Source: Pelagibacteraceae bacterium AG-325-J13 (lineage in GTDB: Bacteria; Pseudomonadota; Alphaproteobacteria; Pelagibacterales; Pelagibacteraceae). Taken from it: a stretch of 64,000 bases of DNA. The notes under the pieces are model-generated. The model made no database searches and had not been told where the DNA came from. It saw only the letters and a list, made by a program, of their open reading frames with translations. The position numbers and the translations under genes are program-made. The DNA lies in assembly GCA_003282835.1 (NCBI GenBank), contig QBYL01000001.1:248001-312000 (forward strand), given 5' to 3'. Each line of letters opens with the position of its first letter. Within the stretch, counting starts at the first letter, position 1. Of the stretch, positions 40,769-49,982 are shown one piece after another.

Positions 40769-40843
40769 AGATTGTTTATTTTTAATAGAAGGTAATGATA
40801 CGTCAAGATAATCTGACTTGTAAATAGTGGAAAAGTTGTGATT

Positions 40844-41236
40844 TTATTCGAATGTTTTTAGCTCTAATACGTTGCCATTAGGATCTTCAATAAAAAATGT
40901 ATTTTGCTCAAATTTTGAGCCTTTAAACCTAGTATAAGGCTTATCAATATAACTTATACTCTTTGATTTTAGATTAGATTTTATTTGTTCAAAAACTTCT
41001 TTTTCTAAATGAACACCAAAATGAGGAACTGGGACATTTCCCATTTCTACATCGTGCCTTTCTCTAGGCAATTTCATTTTAGTTTGATGAAGAGTTAACT
41101 CATTTCCCCAAAAATCTATGTCAACCCATTTCCCTTTTTCTCTGTTACCAATTTTACAACCCAAAATTTCGGTATAAAACTTTTCTGTTATTTCGATGTC
41201 TCCAGCTGGCAGTGCTAAATGAAAAGAATTGCTCAT
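40844..41236 (-). CDS. Glyoxalase/VOC superfamily protein
   Basis: HLALPAGDIEITEKFYTEILGCKIG and FFIEDPNGNVLELKTF. Confidence 0.9.
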   Translation of the reverse strand: MSNSFHLALPAGDIEITEKFYTEILGCKIGNREKGKWVDIDFWGNELTLHQTKMKLPRERHDVEMGNVPVPHFGVHLEKEVFEQIKSNLKSKSISYIDKPYTRFKGSKFEQNTFFIEDPNGNVLELKTFE

Positions 41237-41298
41237 ATTGATTTTATATATTTAATTCTTTAAATTTTTCAAGTAGGCATTATATATAGTCTTTAGAT

Positions 41299-41874
41299 AT
41301 GAATGATTTTATTGAATCTATAAAAGAAAGAGACCCTGCGGCTAAATCAACATTAAGTATAGTTTTGACTTACCCGGGAGTAAAATCTGTTTTTTTACAT
41401 CAGATAGCTAACTTTTTTCATGTGGCCGGATTTGATTTAATCGCAAGAATAATTTCTCAAACAAGTAGATTTTTTACAGGAATAGAAATTCATCCTGGTG
41501 CTAAAATTGGAAAAAATCTTTTTATTGACCATGGTATGGGAGTTGTAATTGGAGAAACATCTGAAATAGGAAATAACGTAACAATTTATCACGCAGTAAC
41601 TCTTGGAGGTATTTCTCCGAGTATTGATAGCGAGAGACAAAGACATGAAAAAAGACATCCAACAATTGGAAATGATGTTGTCATTGGATCTGGCGCTCAG
41701 ATTATAGGCCCTATTAAAGTTGGAAATGGATCTAGAATTGCTGCAAACGCAGTCGTCGTTAACGATGTTCCAGAAGGAGCTACTATGATTGGAGTTCCAG
41801 CCAAAGTGATCAAAACTGGAAATAAAGGAAATTTCAGACCATATGGAGTTGATCAAGAAGTAAAAGATGAGTAA
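41299..41874 (+). CDS. cysE: Serine O-acetyltransferase
   Basis: Hexapeptide repeats; [44 protein letters not shown]. Confidence 0.94.
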   Translation: MNDFIESIKERDPAAKSTLSIVLTYPGVKSVFLHQIANFFHVAGFDLIARIISQTSRFFTGIEIHPGAKIGKNLFIDHGMGVVIGETSEIGNNVTIYHAVTLGGISPSIDSERQRHEKRHPTIGNDVVIGSGAQIIGPIKVGNGSRIAANAVVVNDVPEGATMIGVPAKVIKTGNKGNFRPYGVDQEVKDE

Positions 41875-42244
41875 AAAAAATTGGGATCCTAATCTAACTC
41901 CAGAACAAAATTATATTTTAAAACAAGAGGGAACTGAACCTCCAGGCTCAAGTATACTTAACAATGAAAAAAGAGAAGGAAGTTATCATTGTGTGGGTTG
42001 CGGAACAAAACTTTTTGAGTCTAATACTAAATATGAAAGTGGTTCAGGCTGGCCTTCATTTTTCGAATCTATCCCTAATGTCTTCGAAGAAAAAAAAGAT
42101 ATGCACATTGGCTATGAAAGAACAGAATATCATTGTAAAAAATGTGGCGGACATCATGGTCATATTTTTGAGGATGGTCCGAAACCTACAGGAAAACGAT
42201 ATTGCAACAATGGAGTGTGTTTAGTATTTAAGCCTAAAAGTTGA
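41867..42244 (+). CDS. msrB: Peptide-methionine (R)-S-oxide reductase MsrB (cytosolic)
   Basis: [24 protein letters not shown]...[17 protein letters not shown]...RYCNNGVCL; overlaps the cysE end. Confidence 0.95.
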   Translation: MSKKNWDPNLTPEQNYILKQEGTEPPGSSILNNEKREGSYHCVGCGTKLFESNTKYESGSGWPSFFESIPNVFEEKKDMHIGYERTEYHCKKCGGHHGHIFEDGPKPTGKRYCNNGVCLVFKPKS

Positions 42245-42310
42245 AAAGTTATACACGCACCTTATAAGTGTTTTGAATACAACTAAGCAAAACAATACAA
42301 TTTATTTGCC

Positions 42311-42367
42311 ATGTCCACTAGACCTAGGCGACATAAATTTGTAAAACTTTCTTTTCATCCACCATGA
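42311..42367 (+). CDS. Candidate 18-codon leader ORF MSTRPRRHKFVKLSFHPP*
   Basis: ATG...TGA with the stop overlapping the next gene's start (ATGA at 42364). Confidence 0.35.
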   Translation: MSTRPRRHKFVKLSFHPP

Positions 42368-42924
42368 TAAGAAATAATGTTCCCCATACCTTTTTTCTAA
42401 CATTTCTATTCTTAATCTTAAATATCTCGTCTACTTTGGCTGACTGGAAACCAGCACAAGAAGGTAATAAAGTTATTCTAATTAGACACTCAATAGCGCC
42501 AGGAAGTGGAGACCCTTCCGGCTTTCAAATTAAAGATTGCAAGACTCAGAGAAATCTTAGTAAGGAGGGAATAGATCAATCAAAAAAAATTGGAAAATTA
42601 TTTAAAATAAACCAAATTAAGATTGATCAAGTCCTAAGCAGTCAATGGTGCAGGTGTAAAGACACTGCTAAATATGCATTTAAAAACTATAAAGAATTTT
42701 CAGCTCTCAATTCTACTTTTCAGCCTCCCTATGATAAAAACGCAAGGAAACAAATTAGAGAATTGAAAAATTACATTAAAAATTGGAAAGGGAATGGTAG
42801 CAACTTAGTATTAGTAACTCATTATGTAATCATAACTTCAATAACAGATGTAGCACCAAGGTCTGGTGAAATTGTTATTATAGATAAAAATTTTAATACA
42901 CTTTCGACTATATTGACTAATTAG
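42364..42924 (+). CDS. Exported histidine phosphatase family protein
   Basis: Signal peptide, VILIRHSIAPG (RHG-like) and a later LVTHYVII. Confidence 0.8.
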   Translation: MIRNNVPHTFFLTFLFLILNISSTLADWKPAQEGNKVILIRHSIAPGSGDPSGFQIKDCKTQRNLSKEGIDQSKKIGKLFKINQIKIDQVLSSQWCRCKDTAKYAFKNYKEFSALNSTFQPPYDKNARKQIRELKNYIKNWKGNGSNLVLVTHYVIITSITDVAPRSGEIVIIDKNFNTLSTILTN

Positions 42925-43265
42925 AAAAAAATATAATAGACAAAAATTGCAATAATCAAATATTCAATACCTGCTTTAACTATCATTAAATATTTTTTAT
43001 TACTAAATTTTGAATTAATATAAAGACTTATTCTTACGAAAGCTAAGTGAACCAAAATTATACTTAATACAATTCCAAGTAATGTTTGATAAAATGAGAA
43101 GTTCTTGAACCCATAAAAGCATGCAGCAATAAATGTTAACCAAGAAATGTTAGATACGAATAGGGTTATTAAAATGCCTGATCCTTTTTTAAAAATACTC
43201 TGAGATTTAATAAAAGTATAAGACCACAACAGAGTAAACAAAAAACCAATGTATTTTAATATCAT
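42921..43265 (-). CDS. Small integral membrane protein, unknown
   Basis: 114 aa, about four hydrophobic segments; convergent 4-bp overlap with the previous gene. Confidence 0.65.
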   Translation of the reverse strand: MILKYIGFLFTLLWSYTFIKSQSIFKKGSGILITLFVSNISWLTFIAACFYGFKNFSFYQTLLGIVLSIILVHLAFVRISLYINSKFSNKKYLMIVKAGIEYLIIAIFVYYIFF

Positions 43266-43315
43266 GAGCTAATATTGTAATTGCGAGAGATATCAAAGGC
43301 AAATATAAAGAAAGT

Positions 43316-44029
43316 ATGATTATTAAGCTAGCTTTTGCTTTTGGCGCTGGATTTATAAGTTTTTTAACACCTTGTGTATTGCCAATTATACCAGGGTATA
43401 TTTCTTACATAACTGGTAAAAATTTAAGTGAGATAGAAAAAGACAAATCTATTGTACTAAATAAAACGATTTTATTTTCTTTAGGATTTTCACTAGTATT
43501 CATAACACTTGGAGCCACAGCATCTGCAGTTGGAAATATTTTATTATTTTTATCTAACGAACTAAGAATAGCTGCTGGAATGATTATTATTTTATTTTCT
43601 TTACAAATGTTAGGTATCTTAAATTTTCAATTTTTAAACCAAGAAAAGAGAATCGAAACAAAAGGATATAAAGATAATTATATTTTCCCTTTTGTTGTCG
43701 GAGCAGCTTTTGCTTTTGGCTGGACTCCGTGCATAGGTCCTGTCCTAGGATCTATTTTAGCTTTATCTGCTACAGAGGCATCTATAAGCTCAGGAGTTCT
43801 TTTACTATCATTTTATTCTTTGGGATTAGCTATACCTTTTATTTTATCGGGATATTTTATGAATAGTTTTTTAACTTCTAAAAAAGGTTTTGGTAAATAT
43901 TATAATAGAGTAACTAAAATAGGCGGGGCTGTATTATTAATTACTGGAATTTTAATAGCTACTAATCAAATTCAAGTAATTAGTTATTATATTTTGACAA
44001 CGTTTCCTTTCCTAACTAGTCTAGGTTAA
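43316..44029 (+). CDS. ccdA: Cytochrome c biogenesis/thiol reductant exporter, CcdA (DsbD TM domain) family
   Basis: GFISFLTPCVLPIIPGYISYITG and FGWTPCIGPVLGSILALSA conserved Cys motifs. Confidence 0.93.
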   Translation: MIIKLAFAFGAGFISFLTPCVLPIIPGYISYITGKNLSEIEKDKSIVLNKTILFSLGFSLVFITLGATASAVGNILLFLSNELRIAAGMIIILFSLQMLGILNFQFLNQEKRIETKGYKDNYIFPFVVGAAFAFGWTPCIGPVLGSILALSATEASISSGVLLLSFYSLGLAIPFILSGYFMNSFLTSKKGFGKYYNRVTKIGGAVLLITGILIATNQIQVISYYILTTFPFLTSLG

Positions 44030-44934
44030 TGAGCGATATAACTGTTCTTGGAATATTTGTTGCAGATATAAGTTTTTCAGGAAATAAACTTCCAAGTATG
44101 GGAGAAACAATACTTGGCGACAGTTACAATGTAGGACCGGGAGGAAAAGGGTGCAATCAAGCTATAGCAATCTCAAGATTGGGTGGAAAAGTAAACTTTA
44201 TATCTAAGTTAGGTGATGATGAATATGGAAAACTTGCAATTAATAAACTTAAAAAAGATAATATTGATACTTCAAATATAATCATTTCTAATAAACATAA
44301 AACAGGCGTTGCTGGCATCCACGTAGACAAAAATACTGGAAAAAATGCAATTACAGTTGTTAGAGGAGCTCCTTCAAGCTTAACTACAAAAGAAATTGAC
44401 ACCAATTTATTTAAACAGTCGAAAATATTTTTAACACAATTAGAAATTCCAATACAGGTTACTCTGCACTGCTTAAAAGCTGCAAAAGAATATGGCTTAA
44501 TAAATATATTAAATCCTGCACCAGCATGTGAACTAAGTAATGATTTTTTTAAGTTGGTTGACTATTTTACACCTAATGAAACTGAAGCGGAGTTTTATAC
44601 TGGGGTTAAGATTAATAATGCAAATGATGCTAAAGTTAGTGCAAAAAAACTAATAGAGATGGGAATTAAAAAGGTGATAATAACATTAGGTGAAAAAGGA
44701 TTACTTTACTCAGATGGTAAGGAGGAAATTTACATGAAAGCTACTGCAGATAAAGCAGTTGATACTACGGGTGCAGGAGATGCTTTTAATGGAGGATTCT
44801 CATTTGCATTATTAAAAGGAAAAAAAATAAAAGAATGTTTGGAAATAGCTAATAAAGTAGCTGGCTTTTCAACTACAAAATTAGGAGCTGGTGACTCAAT
44901 GCCAATTCCAAAAGATATTAATTTGACGGTTTAA
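44029..44934 (+). CDS. PfkB-family carbohydrate kinase, ribokinase-like
   Basis: NVGPGGKGCNQAIAISRLGG and VDTTGAGDAFNGGFSFAL. Confidence 0.92.
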   Translation: MSDITVLGIFVADISFSGNKLPSMGETILGDSYNVGPGGKGCNQAIAISRLGGKVNFISKLGDDEYGKLAINKLKKDNIDTSNIIISNKHKTGVAGIHVDKNTGKNAITVVRGAPSSLTTKEIDTNLFKQSKIFLTQLEIPIQVTLHCLKAAKEYGLINILNPAPACELSNDFFKLVDYFTPNETEAEFYTGVKINNANDAKVSAKKLIEMGIKKVIITLGEKGLLYSDGKEEIYMKATADKAVDTTGAGDAFNGGFSFALLKGKKIKECLEIANKVAGFSTTKLGAGDSMPIPKDINLTV

Positions 44935-45373
44935 AAATCAAGCAAAGGCCATTGTTGCAAAATCTTTTTCCGGTTGTTTTTGGCCCATCATTAAAAACAT
45001 GGCCATGATGAACTCCACACTTAGCGCAATGATATTCAGTTCTTACCATTCCAAATTTACGATCAACTTTTGTTTTAAAAGCTCCCGGTAAAGCCTCTGA
45101 AAATGAAGGCCATCCGGTTCCACTATCAAATTTTGAGGTAGAAGCAAAAAGTTTTGCCCCACAATTAGCACAATGATAAAACCCTTTTCTTTTCTCTTTG
45201 TTTAGTTCACTTGAAAAGGGTCTTTCGGTTCCTTCATTGAACATAATATTTTTTTGTTCGTCAGTTAAGGCTTTATTAAAAAGTTTTTTCGTTGCTGCTT
45301 TGATAAGGTTATAGGGTAGAAATAAAGTTGAAATTAAAGATAATCCTAATATTTTTAAAAAAATTCTTCGCAT
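44918..45373 (-). CDS. Exported MsrB-type methionine sulfoxide reductase
   Basis: N-terminal MRRIFLKILGLSLISTLFLPYNLIKA export signal; HCANCGAKLFASTSKFDSGTGWPSF...RFCNNGLCL. Confidence 0.93.
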   Translation of the reverse strand: MRRIFLKILGLSLISTLFLPYNLIKAATKKLFNKALTDEQKNIMFNEGTERPFSSELNKEKRKGFYHCANCGAKLFASTSKFDSGTGWPSFSEALPGAFKTKVDRKFGMVRTEYHCAKCGVHHGHVFNDGPKTTGKRFCNNGLCLIFKPSN

Positions 45374-45630
45374 TATGAGTTTAAAATTTTATCTAATTCG
45401 CCAGTTCTATTAGCTTCTTGGAGTTTATCGTTCCCTCCAATGTAATGATCACCAACAAATATTTGAGGAATGGTTCTTGCTCCATTAGTTCTTTGTAGCA
45501 TTTCTTTTGCTTTAGCTGGATTTTTCCAAATGTCTAATTCTTCAATTTCCACATTTTTTGTTTTTAATAAAGCTTTTGCGGCCTCACAAAACGAGCAAGG
45601 ATCTCCAGTATAAATTGTGACCTTTTTCAT
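45373..45630 (-). CDS. grxC: Glutaredoxin 3
   Basis: YTGDPCSFCEAAKALL; ARTIPQIFVGDHYIGGNDKL. Confidence 0.94.
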   Translation of the reverse strand: MKKVTIYTGDPCSFCEAAKALLKTKNVEIEELDIWKNPAKAKEMLQRTNGARTIPQIFVGDHYIGGNDKLQEANRTGELDKILNS

Positions 45631-45632
45631 AA

Positions 45633-45929
45633 TTAATATATATCAGTAATTTTAATCTTTTCCCTGAGTTTTTTTCGCCCAAGTTTAAATTTTTTTCTAT
45701 GTTTAATACTTGTGTTATGCACTCTTTTTCTCCAAAGCCTGAAAGAACCTGGCCTTAAGGTCTTTCTCATTAGTTTTATTACATCCGACTCCGTCTTTCC
45801 AGTTTTCTCTTTTATTTCTTCAAACGTTATACGGTCAGCCCAAGCTGCCCAGATAACCCAGTTATCATCTTTTTCTTTTGGTTCTGGATTTTTAACTTTT
45901 GTTTGGGGAATTAAACTTCTTTTTTTCAT
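45633..45929 (-). CDS. Small conserved protein, DUF2805/TIGR03643-like
   Basis: DNWVIWAAWADRITFEEIKEKTGKTESDVIKLMRKTLRPGSFRLWRKRV. Confidence 0.8.
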   Translation of the reverse strand: MKKRSLIPQTKVKNPEPKEKDDNWVIWAAWADRITFEEIKEKTGKTESDVIKLMRKTLRPGSFRLWRKRVHNTSIKHRKKFKLGRKKLREKIKITDIY

Positions 45930-45955
45930 TAGTTTTCTATATAGTCCCTTTTGTT

Positions 45956-46570
45956 ATGTTTCCAACTGATTTTTTAATTTTTTTACAAATAATATTATTT
46001 TTATTTATTACTCCAGGGCCGCCGCGTATTGTAATTGTTTCTCATACATTAAATTATGGAATTAAAAAGTCAATTTGGACAGCATTTGGAGATATATCAG
46101 CAAATTTATGCCAAGGGATCTTAGTAGTATTTTTTATTGGAACTTTTTTAAGTGATAACACAAATATTCTCCAGGCTTTAAAGTGGGCTGGAATTTTATA
46201 CATTATTTACTTAGCTTATGACACTTACACATCAAGGATTAAAATAATTAAATCAAAAAATAAAAATTTAAAGTCAGTTTTTTCTTTTTACAGAGACGGG
46301 TTTTTGGTTGCTGGACTAAGTCCAAAATCAATTATCTTTTTTGGAACAATTTTTACTTCGTTTATAGATTTTACTTCTAATTACACTATTCAATTTTTCA
46401 TATTAATAATTACATATATATCTTTAGATTTCTTGACTTTGATGATTTATGCTTTTGCAGCTAACAAAGTATCAATATGGCTAAAAGATAATCCAAAAGT
46501 TTTAAATACAATCTCTGCGTGTGTATTAATTATTATAGCAATATATGTCGCGGTCTCAAAAAGCTATTAA
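45956..46570 (+). CDS. LysE/RhtB-family exporter (start ATG 45956; listed ORF begins at 45899)
   Basis: LFITPGPPRIVIVSHTLNYGIKKSIW; six-TM LysE layout. Confidence 0.88.
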   Translation: MFPTDFLIFLQIILFLFITPGPPRIVIVSHTLNYGIKKSIWTAFGDISANLCQGILVVFFIGTFLSDNTNILQALKWAGILYIIYLAYDTYTSRIKIIKSKNKNLKSVFSFYRDGFLVAGLSPKSIIFFGTIFTSFIDFTSNYTIQFFILIITYISLDFLTLMIYAFAANKVSIWLKDNPKVLNTISACVLIIIAIYVAVSKSY

Positions 46571-46649
46571 TTAATTCTTACTATTGTTTTCATCTTGATT
46601 TCTTGCTTAAATATTTAAAATTAATTAATTAATTAACAAAGGGGAACTA

Positions 46650-47891
46650 ATGAATAAATTAACAAAATTATTTGTTACATTTATTTCAGCAATTACTTTA
46701 GCACTTGTTTCTTTCTCTTCTTCTTTTGCAAAAGTTGAAGGTGAGTACATAGTGTTAGGTTCTGCAATATCTCTTACAGGAAAATACTCTTCAAATGGTG
46801 TTCATACTCAAAATGGTTATAACATGGCCGTTGACAGAATTAATAAAATGGGTGGAGTAGAAGTACAAGGTAAGAAATATAAGTTTGAAATCATTTATTA
46901 CGATGATGAGTCAAACCCAAAAAGAGCCGCTCAATTAGCTGAAAGACTTATAAAACAAGATGGCGTTCATTACATGCTTGGACCATACAGTTCAGGTTTA
47001 ACGAAAGCCATTGCACCAGTAACCGAGAAATATAAAATTCCTATGGTTGAAGCGAATGGTGCATCAAGATCTTTATTTACAAAAGGATATAAATATTTGT
47101 TTGCGGTGTTATCACCAGCTAACCAATACCTTGAAGTAGCAATCGATCTTGCTGTTGAAAAAAATGGTGGAAAGCCAGTTAGAATTGCACAAGCATTTGA
47201 ACAAGATGCATTCTCGCAAGACGTGAGACTTGGTATCTTAGATGCAGCAAAACGAACTGGATCTGAAATCATTATTGATGACAAATTACCAAAAGAGTTA
47301 AATGATATGGCCGCTACATTAGCTAAAGTTAAAGCAACTAAACCTGATGTACTTGTTGTATCTGGCCACACTAAAGGTGCATTAACTGCAATCAGACAAA
47401 TTTCTGAGATGAAAGTTGATGTTCCAATGTTAGCGATGACACATTGCGATGCTGCAAAACTTTCTAAACAACACGGAAAGAATTCAGAATATGCATTATG
47501 TGCTTCTCAGTGGCATAAAAACTTGAGTTACAAAGATAAGTTTTTTGGTGGTGGAAAAAAGTATGACAAAGACTTTAAAAAAGAATTTGGTTATGCACCA
47601 CCGTACCAATCAGCTGAATCATCTGCTGCTTTACTAGTATTTAAAGATGCGTTCGAAAGAGCGAATTCTTTTGATAGAGATAAAGTAAGAGATGCTTTGA
47701 AAACTACTGACATGCAAACTTTCTATGGAAACATTAAATTTGGTCCTGGCGGTCAAAACGTTGCTAAGCCAATGATCTTATTCCAAGTTAGATGTAAAGG
47801 TGATACGTGTGAGAATAAAGTTGTTGCTCCAACTAAATGGGCATCAGACAAGTTCTACCACCCAATACCTAAGTGGTCTGAAAGAAGTTAG
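46650..47891 (+). CDS. Branched-chain amino acid-type ABC transporter substrate-binding protein (Peripla_BP_6 family)
   Basis: Signal peptide; VLGSAISLTGKYSSNGVHTQNGYNMAVDRIN; YYDDESNPKRAAQLAERLI. Confidence 0.94.
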   Translation: MNKLTKLFVTFISAITLALVSFSSSFAKVEGEYIVLGSAISLTGKYSSNGVHTQNGYNMAVDRINKMGGVEVQGKKYKFEIIYYDDESNPKRAAQLAERLIKQDGVHYMLGPYSSGLTKAIAPVTEKYKIPMVEANGASRSLFTKGYKYLFAVLSPANQYLEVAIDLAVEKNGGKPVRIAQAFEQDAFSQDVRLGILDAAKRTGSEIIIDDKLPKELNDMAATLAKVKATKPDVLVVSGHTKGALTAIRQISEMKVDVPMLAMTHCDAAKLSKQHGKNSEYALCASQWHKNLSYKDKFFGGGKKYDKDFKKEFGYAPPYQSAESSAALLVFKDAFERANSFDRDKVRDALKTTDMQTFYGNIKFGPGGQNVAKPMILFQVRCKGDTCENKVVAPTKWASDKFYHPIPKWSERS

Positions 47892-47910
47892 TATCTTTTA
47901 AATAATTTGA

Positions 47911-47944
47911 AAAAGCCCCTAGTTTTCTAGGGGCTTTTCTTTTA
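47911..47944 (+). terminator. Intrinsic terminator between substrate-binding protein and livH-type permease
   Basis: AAAAAGCCCCTAGTTTTCTAGGGGCTTTTCTTTT: 10-bp perfect stem, 4-nt loop, T-rich tail. Confidence 0.93.
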
Positions 47945-47961
47945 AAAGGTTATAATCTTTT

Positions 47962-48855
47962 ATGGATTTATTAATATTTCAGGCACCGATCTTAATGGTC
48001 CAGGCTTCTTTGGATGGAATTCTTCTAGGAATTTTATTTGCTTTGATAGCTTACGGCATGGCTCTTCAGTGGGGAGTGATGAACATAATTAATATTGCAC
48101 AAGGAGATTTAGTAATTCTTGGTGGCTATATTGCATACACCATGTATCTAGCTGGAATTCATCCAGCTTGGGGAGTGATTGTTTCTCCAATTATAATGTA
48201 TTTTGTTGGCTGGGCACTTTATAAGTTAGTAATTAATAAAGTTGTAGATCGAGATTTATTTATTTCAATTTTAGCAACTTTTGGAATTGCAATTGTATTT
48301 CAGCAATTAATGAATTTTGTTTTTGGAGCAGATGTAGTTGTAGCTCAGTCAGAGTACGGGACAACAATGTTATTTGATAATTCAGTAACCTTACCAAATT
48401 CAAAAATATTTGCTGCTGCTATAAGTGTTTTATATGCAATTGGTTTAGTTATTTACATGAAAAAATCTAGGCTAGGTCGAGCAATAAGAGCTACTGCTCA
48501 AAACGCAAGAGCAGCAAAAATTTTAGGCGTAGATACAGAAAAAGTTTATGCTGCAACTTTTGGTATTAACGCTGCGTTATGCGGAGTTGCAGGAGCTTTA
48601 ATTTCAATTACTCTTACCCTTCATCCTTATGTGGGTCTTCCTTATACAGTTAGATCTTTCATGATAGTTATTGTAGCAGGTCTTGGAAACTTACCAGCGG
48701 TAGCAATTTCAGGGATGGGGCTAGGACTTTTTGAAGAATTTGCAGATTATATTTTAGGAACAGAATTTAGAATTGGAGCAGTATTTATGCTGCTTGTTTT
48801 CATATTAGTTTATAGAAGATTCAAATTATCAAAAAAAAGGGAGTATTTAAAATGA
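47962..48855 (+). CDS. Branched-chain amino acid-type ABC transporter permease, LivH-like
   Basis: GILFALIAYGMALQWGVMNIINIAQGDLVILGGY; AATFGINAALCGVAGALI. Confidence 0.95.
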   Translation: MDLLIFQAPILMVQASLDGILLGILFALIAYGMALQWGVMNIINIAQGDLVILGGYIAYTMYLAGIHPAWGVIVSPIIMYFVGWALYKLVINKVVDRDLFISILATFGIAIVFQQLMNFVFGADVVVAQSEYGTTMLFDNSVTLPNSKIFAAAISVLYAIGLVIYMKKSRLGRAIRATAQNARAAKILGVDTEKVYAATFGINAALCGVAGALISITLTLHPYVGLPYTVRSFMIVIVAGLGNLPAVAISGMGLGLFEEFADYILGTEFRIGAVFMLLVFILVYRRFKLSKKREYLK

Positions 48856-49982
48856 AGAAATGTATTCTTATCTTATTTGCAATTTTATTTTCAACTAGCT
48901 TATTAGCTCATTCATCTCCAAATTTTGACTCTAAAAAAAACTGTAGGAAAAAACATTCAATGCTTCAAGGCATTGCTAAATTGAAAGGTTATTCAGGTGG
49001 CGAAATAATAAAATTTAATTCATACACTGGATTTGACCAAAGAACAGTTTTGATAGATGGTCATTTGAATAATCCTATTGAAATTACTGGATATCTACGA
49101 TTACCAGAGGGAACAGGCAAAGTTCCTATAGTTATTTATACTCACAGTAGTGGAGGACCTGGAGATTATGTTTGGGATGACTTTGTGTATCATGCTGCTC
49201 AGAATCTTTTAAAAGAAGGTATAGGTGTAATGTATATAGATAATTTTTGTCCAAGAGGTGCCAGATCTACTTGGAGGGATCAATCTAAAGTTCCTCTAAT
49301 AAATGGAGCAATAGATGCGCTCATGGCTTTAAAAGTTTTACAATCTCATCCAAGATCTAATGGGAAATTTGGAACAACCGGTCATTCAAGAGGTGGAACT
49401 AATTCTTTTTTCTTAGCAGATGTTAAACTTACATCTCAATTTCTAGGAGGAACCAAAGGTTTTGATGCAATTCTTCCAGAAGCAGCAGAATGTAGGATGG
49501 CTGGCTTTTTTGCAGAACCAGAATTAACTTCTAATACCACAATGCTTGTAGTGCACGGTGGTGCAGATGATTACACTTTGGCCAAGTTTTGTAAGGAACA
49601 CGCAGAGAGAATTAAATCTCCTCCAGGAAAAATACAAGTTGATATTAAAGAAGGTTGGTACCATGCATGGGCCGCTGGTAAAAAACCTTGGAGAGAAAAA
49701 ATGGCAATGACACTTCATGATTGTCCTGATTTTTATGTTGATAATGAAGGTCGGTTTACTAACTCGACTTGGGTAGAGTGGATGGTCAATAAACACAAAG
49801 TTTATCCTTCAGTAGAAGCATTTTATGAAACTGCGCAAAAAGACCCCAGAAAAGCTTGGAAAACAGGTTTTAAAATTATGAAAAAAGAAAAATGTATTTC
49901 TAAAGGAGTTACAATAGGCGGAGATAATGCGGACGTTTATATGCCTCAATTTATAAATTTCTTTAAGGAAAATTTATTATGA
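48852..49982 (+). CDS. Exported alpha/beta-hydrolase (dienelactone hydrolase/prolyl oligopeptidase-like)
   Basis: Signal peptide; YTHSSGGPGDYVWDDF, nucleophile elbow GHSRGG, ADDYT acid, GWYHAW His; ATGA-type overlap with livH. Confidence 0.85.
   Translation: MKKCILILFAILFSTSLLAHSSPNFDSKKNCRKKHSMLQGIAKLKGYSGGEIIKFNSYTGFDQRTVLIDGHLNNPIEITGYLRLPEGTGKVPIVIYTHSSGGPGDYVWDDFVYHAAQNLLKEGIGVMYIDNFCPRGARSTWRDQSKVPLINGAIDALMALKVLQSHPRSNGKFGTTGHSRGGTNSFFLADVKLTSQFLGGTKGFDAILPEAAECRMAGFFAEPELTSNTTMLVVHGGADDYTLAKFCKEHAERIKSPPGKIQVDIKEGWYHAWAAGKKPWREKMAMTLHDCPDFYVDNEGRFTNSTWVEWMVNKHKVYPSVEAFYETAQKDPRKAWKTGFKIMKKEKCISKGVTIGGDNADVYMPQFINFFKENLL

Noticed and set aside
41437-41856. 139-aa minus-strand ORF opposite cysE
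   Set aside because: Antisense to a well-supported hexapeptide acetyltransferase; Ser/Asn/Cys-rich shadow translation.
46970-47371. 133-aa minus-strand ORF opposite the ABC binding protein
   Set aside because: Shadow ORF within a clearly recognised gene.
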